Source: Sipunculus nudus (taxonomy: Eukaryota; Annelida; Sipuncula; Golfingiida; Sipunculidae). From it: a stretch of DNA of 64,000 nucleotides. The stretch's first letter is position 1; each line of letters begins with the position of its first letter. Shown here one piece after another: positions 33,801 through 48,800 of the stretch. The position numbers and the translations under genes were made by a program. The notes beneath the pieces are model-generated. The model made no database searches, was not told the origin of the DNA, and was given only the letters and a program-made list of their open reading frames with translations. The DNA is taken from NCBI GenBank assembly GCA_026874595.1, contig CM049315.1:9957664-10021663 (forward strand). Reading direction: 5' to 3'.

Positions 33801-36800
33801 ACTCCTGGCCCTGGTGCCTTTGATATCAGCACCTGCAGTTCAACAGGGGTACTTACCCCCACCAAACAACTGTTTGCTAGGCCCAAACAGCCAACAGCCT
33901 CAAAACTGAGTGTAAGTTATATTTTATAAACACATCTAAGCAAAGGTTCTCCAGTAATTATATATGCTGGGTGTTGTTTAGACTCTTCAAAGTGCAGCTT
34001 TGATTAAAAAATATTTGCTGAAACCAGAATTTTTGCCAGTGACTAAAATGCCATTATTGATTATAGCTGCAGTAAATTGTTTTTGGAAAGGGATGAAATA
34101 TACAGGACTTTGGGCCATAGGCCCGTATAATTATAGATAAAACCACTGTAATATCTTGCTGAGCTTTTGTTAAAAATCTACAAAAATTTCAACAGACAAG
34201 ACAAACGGGGAATGATTTCGGTGAAATAGAAAGCTTAATTGAAAATAAAGAGGCAGTATGATTGATTTTAATGTAAGAGTTCTTGCCAATTGAGGAAAAT
34301 ATGGGAGCCAGTCGCTAGTGAGCCTTTGTGGCATTATTAAGTATTTACACATAAGGGTAAAAAAGGTCTTGTTTTTAGTTTACTAATGTATTTTTTACTT
34401 TCCTACAGAGAGCCAAGAAATCATTATCAAATTCCAATCCAGAGCTAGGCAAGCAAAAGGAACTGGAGGCTGAGGTATTTGAGATAAATATTTAAGAAGC
34501 CTACACAATTATTATATACTGTAAAACCTGCTGCAGTCAGTGCAAATACCAAGATAATTCAAAATATGTATTAAGGAAGTCAGCACTGTTATACAGATCG
34601 TTGATGTTAGAAAGAGGAACAGATTTTTTGCTGCTGTGCCTCCATATATTTTTTAAGTATTTTGAACTCCTCAATTGATACCAAGCCAATCAGAACTGTA
34701 ATGATATTCAGAATTCTTTTTCCATATCTGTGTAAGAAAACAATCGTTGAACATCCATAGGGATATAGTGCTGAATCAGTTGCAGACAAGTTATTTTTAT
34801 TAAAAAATGATTTAATATTCAGTATTTTTTATTTGTTTAAAGTATAATAAGTTCCATTAATTACCATGATAATGAGGATGTGTTAACATTATTAAGAGCA
34901 TTCTTTTTGCTGAATAGATCAAAAGGCTTCTGAATGAGACTGTGGAAAAAGATCGTCGGTTGACAGCTAAAGAAGAGGAGCTCAAGAAGGTGGAAGGTCG
35001 CTTGTTGCAAGCCCAGCGAGACCGCAGCTCTTTACAGGCCAGTGTTGCCTCTCTGGAAAAAGAAACCCAAGAGTTAAAGAAGAGTAATGAACACCTTAAA
35101 CACAAGGTATCATGAAAGATAATAATTAATATTATCTATAATTTAAGGCTGCACAAAAAAAATTAAGTGTTATACAATGTACAGTTGCCATTTTTTTTTT
35201 TTTTTTTTTTGGCAAATAAGGAGCAGTTCCTCTGTAATGTTAAAAATTTCTGCCCTTGCTTCAGTTCCTTCAAAGAATAAATTAGAAGAAGAAGTTAATG
35301 AAATAGACTAAATTTTGTGATTATTCTTTGCTTTTTTTAGAATTGAAGCAAATTATTGTATTTTTACTGGCAGGCTTGCAGTATCCAAATGTTTTGCCTT
35401 GAATGGTAGTTTAAAAAAAATGATACAACATTTTTTGGTTTGTCGGACCTAAGTATTCATTATTTTCTAAAATGATCACTATTAAATATGGATATTTGTA
35501 TTGCAAATGTGTAAAAATATTTAAAAAAAATGACAGCAATGAAGCCAACGTTCTACATATAGTAAAATCTATCTGGATGAGTACTTTCTCATATATGTTC
35601 TGGTTTTATGACTGACATAGTGTGCCCTCTTGCTTCACTTTTGTTAAATTATGTAACATCTTATAATTTATAATATCAGCCTTTGAAATGTTATATGATC
35701 CCAAGTGTAATATATGCAATTATGTAAATGTTTATTCTTTGGTTCATATACTTTGTTCTTTTGAATACAAGATGACCCCTTGTCTATTCCGATTACCCCT
35801 TGTTTGTTTCAGGTGTCACACATTGAAGGCTCCTCAGAGAAACATAAACACATGGTGGCTGAGCTGGCAGCGCTGAAGGAGCAGCTCAGTAAGAAAGATA
35901 AGGAGATAGTGAGCCTGCAGCAGAAACTGGAGTCCAGCAAGCACAAGCTGAAGGAAGAGATACAGTCTCTGAAGCAGCAGATCAGTGAACTGCTGCAGAG
36001 GGCAAAGGAGCTGGGTATGGGAAACCTTGGTTTATTATAACTCTACCAGGTGGCTTGGTGTTAAGTTTTGCCCTCAGTTAGTTATTTTGTTTGATTTTGT
36101 TTGCCTGTTCGCTACACATCTCTAAAAGTAATGGAAAAATTCTGATAAAATGTTGTGGAGGATCAGGAAAGCACCTAAGGAAAAAGTCATTCAAGTTTGG
36201 AGGTAATTTCAATCATCAAGTTTGTTTTAAATTTAAATTATTCTTTGCCATTGTAAGATAAGGCAACCTCTTTATCCGAGCAGCAGGTTAAGTGTCATTC
36301 ATGGGTATTAGGGCCATCCTTGATCTGTGATGATTATATGACCATGCAAGGAGTTGGTGAATTGTGATAAACTTTTTAAGTATAGCACACACATAAGTTT
36401 GATAAGGATTCTGGCAAATTTTGTGGTCTCTGACTACTTCCTGGTTTTTATATTCAATCTAGTAGATCAAGCAGACTATAATAATTCGGAGACAGCGCGT
36501 TCATCTGTCTGTCAGTTAATGATCTGCTGTCCAGTGGTAGGTGTGGATGAAAATTTACATATGGACCAGTTAAGCAATCATTTCTGTGTGATAACTAACA
36601 AGAAATATCCCTTTGGCAGAAACAAGTGTGCTCAAATTACTGTCATTGTTGTTGGAAGCTCAAACTTTAATTTGGAATTTAATAATCACTTGCTATTTAT
36701 TTATGACCAAAAGGAAGAATGCTTTTGTACACAATACAAATTTATGAGATTTCCAGCATGATCATGTTTCTTGGACTTTCTGGGATAATTTTCTGTTTCA

Positions 36801-39800
36801 CATTTTGAACACTGGGTAGTTAACTTTTAGTGTGTTTGTGTGTATAAATAAAGGGATTTCTTTTACAGAGGACCTGAACTCTGATGACAAGAAACGGAAG
36901 GCAGATATAGAGAAGGAACTGCAGGAAGCCAAAGGTAATTTTAATATGGTGCTGTTCATGATGAAATATGGAGCTCAATAGCTTCCAGTAGACATGCCAC
37001 ATTTACACAAAAATGTAAACGTTTATACAAATACGAAAAAATAAAACAGTGCCATTTACATGATGGAATGGAAATATTTGATACATAATTTTGATGCCCC
37101 CCCCCCCCCCCCCCAATGATGTTTTCTGGCAAGTGACAAAAATTAATTTTATATGAAATCATCCATTTAATGCGATTGAAACGTCACACCAACTTACAAG
37201 TCACAGTCATAATAGTTTTTGGAAATCCTGCAGCATTTGAGATTCTAAGGGCTGACAGGTTGTAAGATAACCAGACCTTCCGTGAAAAAAATTTGCCTCA
37301 AGCAGAGGTTTTGGTGTATTTAATGAGCCCTTATTACTCCTTAAATCTACTTAAACCCATGTTAATCTAAAATAACCATAAGATAAAGCAGAAGCATTCC
37401 TATGGTCAATTCTGTGGAGAAAAAAATTTCACTCATTGGTCAGAAGTCTCCCAAGAGGTAGCTCTGTATGATCAATGAAACAGCCAAATGACACTCACAA
37501 TTTGTCTCAAAAGCTGGTTGAACAGATTCTTGTAGTCATGACCAGGTGCCACTATAATTATAAAACAGAAGCTTAGATTTTTGTTTTATGTTTATAATAG
37601 TAATATATAGTAATATATAACTATATAATAGTAATATATTTGCTGATATATTGGTATGACTGAAACAAATTATTGGAATCAGCATTCATTTTTCCTGGGA
37701 TTATAATTTCTCAAAGTGAACAAGCTGTTCAGACGATATATGTCAGTCATGCAGACACTGTGGCCTTAGCTTGGCTGTAAAATGGTGAGTTAACAGTCAC
37801 ATTTAATACAAATTTTTGAGCAAAATAAAATGAAAAAAAAAATGTTCAGTCAAGATATAACAAAATTATCTTATGTCTCATGTTATTTACACAGTTGATA
37901 CGTTTATATTCCACAAATAGATACCAAAGACCAAGTTGTGAAGGAGAAGGCATCACTTGAAGAAAGATTACAACAGAAAGAAAAGGAAATCCAGGTAAAG
38001 AATGAGTTACTCGGCCTTGATGGTGTCCGTTACATGTCAGTTTAGTGCAGTGTAAATGTGCTGTCAGGGAACTAGAGATGAGGCACATGTATTTTAAACT
38101 GTTGTGTATGAACTGTGAATTTTACCAAAGTTTATGATCAGCTCCATCTGGTGATCATTTCATGAAACAAAGTTGCCCCAAGGCTAGATTTCAATTCTGA
38201 AAAAAAATAATATATTTATAAACAGGTCTGTGAATTGTGACCAGCATATTACCTGTTTAAGTATTCTTGTGTCAGACTTCTCTGCAGGAAATTGCAGAGG
38301 GACTGGTTTTCCATTAGTCAAGTTAACATTTGCTGAGTTTACTAACATAGTATCTGATAGATGGTGCTGTGATTGACCCTTCTTGAAATGATGTCAAATT
38401 CCTCAGGGTTTACTGCTAAATTTGGGAAATCCCCACCTTAGGGCACACTTGGCATAGTTCCAGACATTCCAAGACCAAAAGCAGCATTTCCGAGGCCACA
38501 GAGAGGTTGTGTGACAACAGTTAAATGCCAACACCCTCAGTTATGATATAGATGGTCCAGTGATAAAAAATGGTAGACATTAATGTAATGTCATACATGA
38601 TATTATGAATGTTTTGAGTCATTCATTCATTAAGCTATGGGGATAACTTGGGATCTTACAATCAAGTGGCTCTTATGTCAAGTACAGTGAAGCCTGTGTT
38701 TTAAGACCACCTGTAGGACTGGCCAAAAGTGGTCTTATTAGACATGTCAGTTATAACCAAAGTGATTTTTTTTTTGGCTCACTTAAAGGTGGTCTTAATA
38801 GATAGGTGTTCGTATAAATTAGGTTGTCTTTCAGACAGGTTCCACTGTTCATTTTTTCTTGGAAAGAGGTCACAAGAAGGACAGCCATAATTAATTATGT
38901 TAAGCTGCACTTTAAATACATAGAGAGCTAGTGAGATAAGTTGCATGTAATCCACAGTACACAGAGTCATAAATCTGTGTTTATTGAGTCTTATGACTCT
39001 GTGTTCCAGGAACTTGAGACCAGTCTTGAGGCCAGCAGGAAGGAGAAGGAGACAGAAGTGACAAGTCTGACAGCGATGTTGGAGCGACAGAGGGAGGACA
39101 TTGAGAAGCACACGCGGATAATCACACAGGCTGAGGAAGAAAACACGAAGCTGGCTGCAGACTGCCAGGTCGCCCTGGCTGAATACAGGTCAGTCTGTCT
39201 CCGATGTCATAAAACAAGTTACAAATATGTGTTCCCAAAGGAATATTACAGTAAAAGAGTTTTCAACTTTCATCAGACGGCCAGGTCGCCCTGGCTGAAT
39301 ACAGGTCAGTCTGTCTCTGATGTCATAAAACATGTAACAAATCTGCATTCACAAAGACTGTTACAATAAAACAGTGCTAGAATTTTAAGCTGTCCTTTAA
39401 CATGATTGTATGCATCCTTGGTTTCATGGAAAGTCCTGGAAAAACCTAGCCGTAACAACCCGACTCAGTAGGCAATGGTTATTGGGCAGGTAAGCCTACT
39501 TGAGTCATGATACAAGTAGTACCGAGAAATTCATCGCAGTGGTCTTCCATCATGTTGCATTCATATTGTTGTAAACAGGGCATAATCTTAGCATTAGGCT
39601 AAGAATGATGCATTAATGCTAGAGAATACAGGTGAACTCACAACCGAAACTGAAACCCCGTCTCTATGGTAAAGAATCATTTCATGTATCCCGTATAAGT
39701 TGGCTGCACCCAGTAACCCATGCAAGTAATGCTTGTATTTATGCAGTCAAAAATTCAACATCAGTAGGGATTTACCAATATGATAAGTTAGAACAGAACT

Positions 39801-42800
39801 CTTCTTGTTCATGTTCGGTGTTGTTAGAAAGTACACTAAAAATGCAGTTAGTCTGGTTTATGTCAGTTGGTAGTGTATATGAGGCGTTGTCAGAAATGAC
39901 GAAAATATTTGCATCCTCATGTTGCCTTATAATGCGTTCCTCAGACCTAGATGTAAAGGCACTCTGACAGACCAGTAATTTGGTCGTGATGTCAGAGGGC
40001 CGATATGGCGCTAGGAAAAACCAGGTATTTGAGCATGTGTCCTGGAGCTGGAAAAGACTAATCAGGTAAAATTTAGTGAACCAAAAATGTTTCTATGTCG
40101 TTGATATAACTCCTGTTTTATTTTTTTACAAATCTTCAATCATGCATGTGTTTACTCATAAAGCGACACAAAACTTTGCTATTTATAAAAAACTTAATTG
40201 TAGTGCCATCTATTTTTCTCTCTTTTGTCACATTTTTTTTAGAAGAGTTACCATCAGGGATGGTCAATTTCTGTCTGGAACTGTCACATTTATCAGTATA
40301 TAATGTTTATTATTTTGTCCTGCAAATGTCCAGGAATATGGGAGCCATTATTAGTACAATTCTTGTTCTATTAGTGTTAGTAATCTGCCTCCTGAAAGTG
40401 TTGTTAATATTATTATACCAAATAATGCAGTGACTTCATAGATAAAGCCATACAGAAAAACATTTCTTCTACCAATTCACCACTTCTATTTTTCATGGAT
40501 CAGTTTCTTTTTTTTGTAAATGAAGACCAGGTCCTTGGTAATGTTGTTAATTTGTGCTATGGTACAGATTCCCATAAAGAAGTTATGAAGAGTGGACTAA
40601 ATTAAGTGTTGAGCATATACACTATTTCAAGAATCAAAGCACATATTTGTATTTTCTAGGCAACCCGGCAAAATTCCACATATTGTGTCTCAACCTGTAA
40701 ATTAAAAAAATGAAAAATATGTCTGCTCACACCATATTTTTAGCTCAGCTGACTATAAGTCATCTGAGCTATAGTCATGGTCCATTGTCCGTCGTCCGTC
40801 CGTCTGTCTGTCTGTCCGTCTGTCTGTCCGTCTGGATGTCCGTCTGAATTTCTGCATACAGTTAGATGTCCCCATAATCTCCTACCATGCCAAAAATTGG
40901 GTCAATAGGACTTCGTTCCTTTGAGATATTAAGGAAAAACCTCAATTTTTTATTAGAAATCTATTTTCACACTTCAGGACTGCCTAATATCAAAACCACT
41001 CATCTGGTTTTCTTCATATTTACCATAAATATTCCTCTATATAGTTCCTATGTACATGCCAGATATTAAGTCAGTATTATATAATTTAAAAAAGTTATTG
41101 GCCCAAACATAATGCACTTTGTAAAAAAATCAGGAAGATATTTTGTCACTTAAGACCCAAAGTGTTATAGGTAGGGACTTTTTTCCAGTAATACAACTTT
41201 AATTAATCAAAATTTAATCGTATACCAAAAATTAGATCAAAATCTGTTAAATTTTTTTAAATATTGGCAAAAATATAAAATTGGTACCTTAAATTTTGTC
41301 CAACTTTGGCCATGGCACGTTTTTTTCCTGTAAGTACTGTGGATTTAATTTTCACACCATGTATACATTAGGATTTAATCTGTTAAAATCTGAAATTTGA
41401 AAATAAAAGCTGCAAAATTAGGCTAGTTATTGAATTTTTTTGGAGGCTCTTGTTGTATTCCCTTACATTTGTCAAGCAGTCCACTTTGATGACTGTAGGT
41501 CATTGAGTGCACATCTCTATGCTCCCCAGGCTGTTGACATAATTTTAGATGTCCCCAAAATCTCCTACCATACCGAAAATTGGGTCATTAGGACTTTGTT
41601 CCTTCGAGATATTAAGGAAAAAACTCCATTTTCCATAAAAAAAAGCCATTGTTACACTTCAAGGCTGCCTTATATCAAAACCACTGATCTGTTTTTGATC
41701 GTATTTAGTATTCACATTCTTTTATACATTTTCTATGAACATACCAAAAATTAGGTCAGTATTGAGTATTATTTTGAAGTTATGGGCCAAAACATAATGC
41801 AATTTTTTAAAAAATCAGGAAATATATTTACTCACATGAGAATTGCTGAACCTATTTTTTCAGGAATATAACTTTATTTAATCAAAATTCAATTGTTTAC
41901 CCAAAATTAGATCTGAATTTTGCAAATTTTTCAAGTTATTAGCATAAATAAAAAACAATACCTTAAATTTTGTCCAACTTTGGCACTGTTGATTTAATTT
42001 TCCCAGCATATATGCATAAGGATTTAATCTTTTAAAATCTAAACTTTCAAAAGAAATTGATTGGAATGAATAGCTTTTATTCATGTTTTCACACACCATG
42101 TCAAGTGTTGTTTACATCTAGCCCACCTAGTAGTACAGCCTTCACTTGCATTATGTAACCCACCCCAGGCAGCTTACCTTGGCCCAGCTTGGCCACTACT
42201 AGCAGGCTTCCCCTCGCCCTGCACTCATCCCCCCCCCCCAGCTGGTGCATAAACTAGATGAATGTTATAATTTTTCTGTAATTTATTTTATTCTTGGACA
42301 TGCTACATTTTAGATTTTGTATTGAACCACCAGGGTTACAATGAAATAAAGTGTACATTTAATTGTGTCCACAAAGTGGTGTATTGCTGTGAAAGTCTGG
42401 ATGTTCATGAGATAAGTAATTCCTTACTTCAGAAGAGTAAAAACTTCACCAGGTGTGAAATTGACTATTAATTCCAGTAATTAATTAAAACTGGGATAGT
42501 AATTAGCACAATGATATTGTTTGTCCCTCATTCAACCAACAGTGTGTATACTTTATTTGAAAAGATGTTTTATTTTGTCAAATTTACTTTTATTTTATTT
42601 TGGTGAATAAAATTAAGCATGTCCTGAAAACTCCAATATGCAAAACTTTTTAATAGTGATTCAAGGAATATTCTTGTAGATGCCATGTTGTGGCATTATT
42701 TTCTTTTAAAATCAGTTAAAACATTTATGATTTAAAAATAATAAAATATATGTGTATGCATCATATGACCCAATGTTTTTTACTCTGTATATATAATGAT

Positions 42801-45800
42801 TGCAACTTTTGCGACAATTTTAATATTTTAACTTATATTTTCAGGTTTTTTAATTAAAAATTTATAAACCTGTAAATAAAAAAATGATACAGATAAAAAC
42901 TTCTTAATGGAAAAAGTGGATCTGCTTAAAAAAATAGGATTATATATAAACTTAAATGCATTATTCTCTTGAAAGTGAAATAAAGGTATTAGTCCATTCT
43001 GTCCACTTGCCTGTCCATCTGTAAATTTTCGTATGCAACACAGTATCTCAAAACTTTTACTGTTTTTCTTCATGACAGTCTTGTCAGAGTATTAGTTTGC
43101 AATCATATATTTAGAACTTTACTATAACCAAGTAGGAGGGCCCCTTTCCTCTTAGCTTTTCATATTCTTATATAAATGAAAAACATTACAATAGAATATT
43201 TCTACATCCACCTTCGTGCTGCCCTCACTTTTCCCTTCTCCGAACCCCATCCCAAAGTCAGCCTCAGTAAGCAAGAACAAGATGAATCAGATATATTCAT
43301 ACTTTAATATTTTGTATAACTATTCGTCCATAGGTACCTATGTACATGCCAGAAATTATGTCAATATTGTGTAATATGTAGACATAGTGGGCATCACAAT
43401 AATGTACCTTGTCAAGACTAAAGAGATATTGTGTCATACAGTCACATATTCATAAATCACTTCATCAGCATAGTTAATCATAACATCATATCTGTCAAAT
43501 TGAACGCTTGCAGACTACCATACACTTTATATCCTTCAACAAATAGCCTTATCATCATTCTACTACTGCTTATTACTGCTGTCATTGCATTCATATTTGC
43601 TCAAATATATCACAACTTTCAACCCCTCCTAAATAAATAAAAATAAACCACTTTATTTGACTCTATTAATCCATCAGTCAGGTAATTTCATTTATCATTT
43701 ACTCACATATTACATTACATTCCTTTATAATAGCCCAACATGTACATGATATTCATAAGCTTTATCGACTCGATATAGTATCACAGTGGAGAAACATTTA
43801 TAGTCCAATCACGATCAGCTGAGCGCCGTGACCCATGGGTCCCTTGTTTGTTCACGGAGTCCATCAAACAAGACAATATGTGACAATTTGATGGTTTGGT
43901 GTAGTTTGTGTTTTGTACATCTGTGATGACGCTGGTTGTTTTGTTACAGCGATGCCCTTCAGGATCAGCTGAAGAGTTTGACCAGTCAGATGAGAACGCT
44001 ACACCTGACCAAACAGGAGGATCAGGACTTTATCAGGTACTCCTTTTTTAGATACAGGTGTAGATAAGCATTTTTCCTGAAGCGTTTTTCATAGTCATGT
44101 AGCCATATTCTAAGCATTATAACTAGTTGTTACGATAGAGGAAGTATATACATATAGAAAATAAGGATTGTAAATGGAATAAATGATGAGCAAGTGTGCT
44201 AATGTCTTAAACATTACTGGTGTCTTTTTGTAAACAATGCCCAGAGGTTGTTGGATACAGAAATCACACAAAAGAAATATACCGTGGTTGGTTTCCTATT
44301 CACGCGGTTAAAATTTTAGGATTTTCACCTTTTCGGCGTTTCGAGAGGGTTCCATTTTCCCAAATTCGCATTACAAAAAAAAAACGATTCAGAGTATAAC
44401 CATTATTTTGTGAATAAATTATATAAAATATTATGTGCACAATATCTTATTAACAAAGAATAGTTTGTAATGGCAAGCAATTGGAAAGATGAGATGTGAT
44501 TTAAAAAATCAATCTTTAAACATACATGATCTTTTATTATTCATAATGTCAGCCTTTTACTTTTCAACTTTGCTGTCAGTGATGGGACCTCTTATTCATG
44601 AAGCTTTTATGTTCACAGTTATTCACACTTAGCAAACAAAACAAGGCATCCACAGTATATAGTTATACAATATATATTAAACACAATCAAAACAATAAAT
44701 ACAAAATTTGAAGAAATATATATTCTTATATTAAGATATAACAAATATGAACAAAACTCGGGTAGGTACAGTGAAACTATCAATACAAATGATCAAATTA
44801 CTATGTTTTTAAATATTCCAATACCTGTCATATCATGCTATGGAATAAAAAACATGGGTTTTCCTTGTGACACCAGTATACTGCCTGACTCTGAGCTTAT
44901 TACCTTGAGGCTTTCGATATGAAATGGTAACCTCTGAGGCCAGGTACATCACTCAGTCTTTAGGTACTGTGTTGTTTGATATAAACCACAGTATATGAAT
45001 ACATCCTTTCTGCATGACAGCATTATGTATTCTCTTCCTCTCGGACTGTTACAGACATCTGAAGGGGATGCTGTTTGCTGCTGAGGATGAGGCTAAGCAG
45101 GAACAGGAGATGCTAAAAGAAGCTGAGGAGGAAGTTAGTGCACTCAAGGTCAAGGTCACACAGTTGCAAGAGTAAGTCTGTTATTTTTCATCCCTCACTG
45201 ACCTCTGTATATTTTGCTTCCTGTCGATACCTTTTAAAAAGTATAATACTATTTTTTTACTTGAAATACTTTTTATTCAAGAAAAAGTCAGGTGTAAGTT
45301 CATTATTGAGTTGAAAAAGGCCTTGTCAGGATGGTGTTTATGGTTTTCACCCTTTTAATTAAGAACTCTGTACTATTCATGTAAATATCCTAAGTATAAC
45401 ATAATTTTGTTCACCTGATTAGTGGTAAAATGCTGGGATCAAAGAAAACTTGCCCCTTGAACAACATCATTCCACATTGGTAAAGATATCATAACTACAT
45501 GATATATCTTGTTTACAACCTACAAATACAGTCATACTGTTATTATACTGTTTCTGATTAGAATATTTTATACTTTTTCTTTCAAGGCTTTATAATTTTC
45601 TCTTAAAGTGCAGACTGGCATCACTGGAAATGCAGATATCCACAAGACCAAATCCTGCTTGCAGCAAGCATAAGTTTAAGTGTATTGTTGCATTATTTTA
45701 TTCATCAATTGTCTCTTTATTATTTTGAAAATGTTTGATATCACAATATATTAACTTTATGCTCATCAAAGCTTGGCGTCTCTTATAAAAAGGATTATCA

Positions 45801-48800
45801 AGCTGGAACCCAGAAAATTTGTTAAAAGCTGAACAATTTCCCTGCCCATAACTCATTATCCAGCCAAGTATTGCTTTGTGATTTTAATTTATTTCATTCA
45901 TTCATCATTTTCATCTTTAATTTCAGAACTGAAGATATTTTGAATGAAAATATCAAGTCTATGACAGAAAAATGCCAGGTCCTTGAAAACAATTTGGGTG
46001 AGTATTGTATTTCATGATTCCTCCCTCAACTGATACAAATAGCTTTAGGTTAAATCATTAATAATAGTAATTTGATATATACTGTATATTAGTGGCAGGA
46101 ATTGATAATTAATCAGTTATTATATATACCATCTGTATTACTGTTAAATCTGCTATGTACACAACTCTGAAAAGGCAAGGTAATGTCCAGGAAGTTGACA
46201 CTTATTCACTGCACAAGGTTCAGTTTTAATGCTGCTCATTATTTTGTGCCCCATCTTTCTTATGTCTCTGACAGAATTAGAATATTTTAACTAGATAATA
46301 TGACTTCTTTGGATGTGCACCCATAATCGTTTGTGATCGATTATGCAAAAATGCAACAAATAATTGATTAATTGGCACACCACTACTGCTGGATACTGAA
46401 ATGAGATGGTCCACCAGAAACGTAGGCACTGACAGGCAATGAATGTCTTTACTTTTCAGAAGTTATATTTTGCACCAGTCACAACTCATTGTACAATAAA
46501 AGATTTTTACTTGCTCAGAGAGAGAGAGAGATCTGTTAAAGTAGTACATCAGCATTTACACTGTCTTAAGCAAGGGGCCAGACAAGATGACTAAAATATT
46601 GAAAATTGGGAAACAAGAGATTTCTGCTCTTCCAATGTATAATTAGTCTTGGGTTACTTAAAATCTTGTGGTACTTCAATCCATGGATTTTGATGAACCA
46701 CTGAATTTTCCAGTTAAAAAAAACTCCAGTCACCACAGTTTAACATTGTCAGGACTGTGTTTACAGCTGTTGCTGAGAGGGACAGAAAGGAAGATGCTGA
46801 CAGGCTGATGAAGGAACTGCAGGCAACTAGAGTCAGCTTCCAGGAGAAGGCAGCAGAATGCAGTGCACTTGAGCTCAACAACAAAGACCTCCTCAAGACG
46901 CTCAGCTACCATAAGGTTGGCATTAATGTCATCACAGTTAAGGGGGGAAAAGATCACTTGTCTCACACCCATAAAGTCAGGAAAGCAGAGAAATTTTATA
47001 CATACTAGGAATTAAAATCATCAGCGCAAGTTTCTTTCATCCCACATTTGCTCAGTATTTGCTGTTTGAAATTCTGTACTTTATAAATAATAAGATTTAA
47101 GAAAATGTTGAAGATGTCTTTAAAAAGTCATGATATTTTTAGATCTGTTGCATCAGTGTACATTAAATTTGCAGTGGGAAATTAAAATTTTAATACTTTA
47201 AAAGTAATGTGATTTTCCAAAATGACCAACAAGTCAATGTTTGCCATTCAATTTTGTGTTTTGATAGTTTTGAATTTCTTTTATCTGCATTCCCATTTCT
47301 TGGTACAGTCAGATATGAATTGCACATGGGTGATTATATAAACACTATCTTTTACCCCTTTCACACACAAAAGAGTGTTAAATGGTTTTGATGATGTAGA
47401 TAAATCAGTTCCAAAATGTTTCAAGCATTTACATGGGCATCCAGCACCGAGGCAGACAGGGTACATTTCATATGTAGACAATCAAACAACATTCTGCCAT
47501 TATTATTTGTCCTTGCACAATGAACCTGTCACTGCTTTAAAACTAGGTCTGAACCATTTCAGTGTGCAATAAATATTCTTATCCAGTTCAATTATATCAC
47601 AGTGGGAACATTTTGCAACCAATTCCTTTGCAGGATTCAAAACATTTAAGCTGAAGCAGATTGAAAATACTTTCAATAAATTGATGGATGCTCAATTTGC
47701 ATCCAAAATTTTTTAAAATATTGTTGCAGCTGCCTTGTGAAACGGGTATAAATGACATGCATAATTAAGTATGAATCATACATTCTACAGAAATAAATAT
47801 TTATAGCTGGCTCAAAAGTGCTGTTTAATTTTTTAAAGCGTTAAAGATAACAGATTATTTCCTTCTGTTGTTTCCTTAGGGTTCTCAGCCATCCTGAAAA
47901 TGATGGAATATGAGTTTCCAATGTCAGGGAAATCTCAGAGAATTTTAAAAATATTCCTCAAATCAGGGGAAAATTGGAAATTTTGATTCTGGAAATGTTT
48001 GATTAAGGCTGTTCTTTGTCCCCTGGATGATATTTTGTAACGCCTGCTGGCATTTGAGTGGAGAAATGTTCGAAATATGCTGAGAGTATTATCTTTTAAT
48101 TTTAAAAATTCATTAGAGAAAAAATCAGAGATATCCTTTTGTTGAAATGCAGGGAGCCCTGTTTCTGAACAAGGAGCATTTTATTAAAAATTGTCGAGCA
48201 TTGTATATGTATAATCTGTATATATTTTACTGTAAAGTCATATTTTGAACTTTGGAAGTGTATGAACCTTAAATTGGTCAATTTTCACAGTTTTGAATCA
48301 TTATTTAGTCAGTAAGAAGTGTAATTTGTTTCAGTCAGTGCAGTGTAATTTTCACTTTTCAGGAAGGTCATGACGCCTTGGAAGAAAAATGCGGTGAACT
48401 GATGGCAGCACTGGCAAAGGCAGAGGAGGACACGAAGAACAGGGTGAAACAAATCGAGGAGGAGAAACAGTCCATCGAGGTGGTGATAATGCGGCTGAAA
48501 ACGGACCATAATTCTGTCAAAGAGGCCTTAGAAACGGAACTCAGATTGACCAGAAAAGAACGGGATGACCTCCAGACAACCCTGGACACAACCAGGGCGG
48601 AGAATGAAATAACTGAGAGTTGCATGGAGGAAAAAGTGGCTAAACTGAAGGAAGATAGAGACAGCCTTGAGAAATCGCTTGAAGATGCCCAAGCGACGTT
48701 CGATTGGATGCATGACTCAATGAAGCAAGAGATTTCAAAGCTCAATGGTGAGAAGGAGAATTTGGTAAAACAGTGGCAAGAAATGCAAGATGTTTTCCAG

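Larger units (their letters stand above)
33912..35812. other. HMMR introns 3-5 (around exons 4 and 5)
   Basis: Intron sequence at 33912-34408, 34475-34917 and 35107-35812. AT-rich with a poly-T run near 35190-35210. No repeat family or additional exon is recognised. Confidence 0.6.
36935..39009. other. HMMR introns 7 and 8 (around exon 8)
   Basis: Contains a poly-C run (about 37098-37114) and a 163-bp MITE (38685-38847). The rest is AT-rich with nothing recognised. Confidence 0.6.
44037..46766. other. HMMR introns 10-12
   Basis: Intron sequence at 44037-45054, 45172-45926 and 45998-46766. It contains the TA MITE copy at 44282-44655 and a GA run at 46516-46531. Otherwise nothing is recognised. 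Confidence 0.6.

Noticed and set aside
36354-36761. A 135-codon frame in HMMR intron 6.
   Set aside because: No family resemblance, no splice context that would place it in HMMR, and no conserved motif; random open frames of this size are expected in a window this long.
32961-43640. A 69-codon hydrophobic reading frame present in both large repeat copies (32961-33170 and 43431-43640), looking like a small membrane protein.
   Set aside because: Nearly all differences between the two copies change the amino acid (four or five replacements against about one silent change) and there is no start-site or promoter support. This fits neutral drift of a repeat rather than a conserved peptide.
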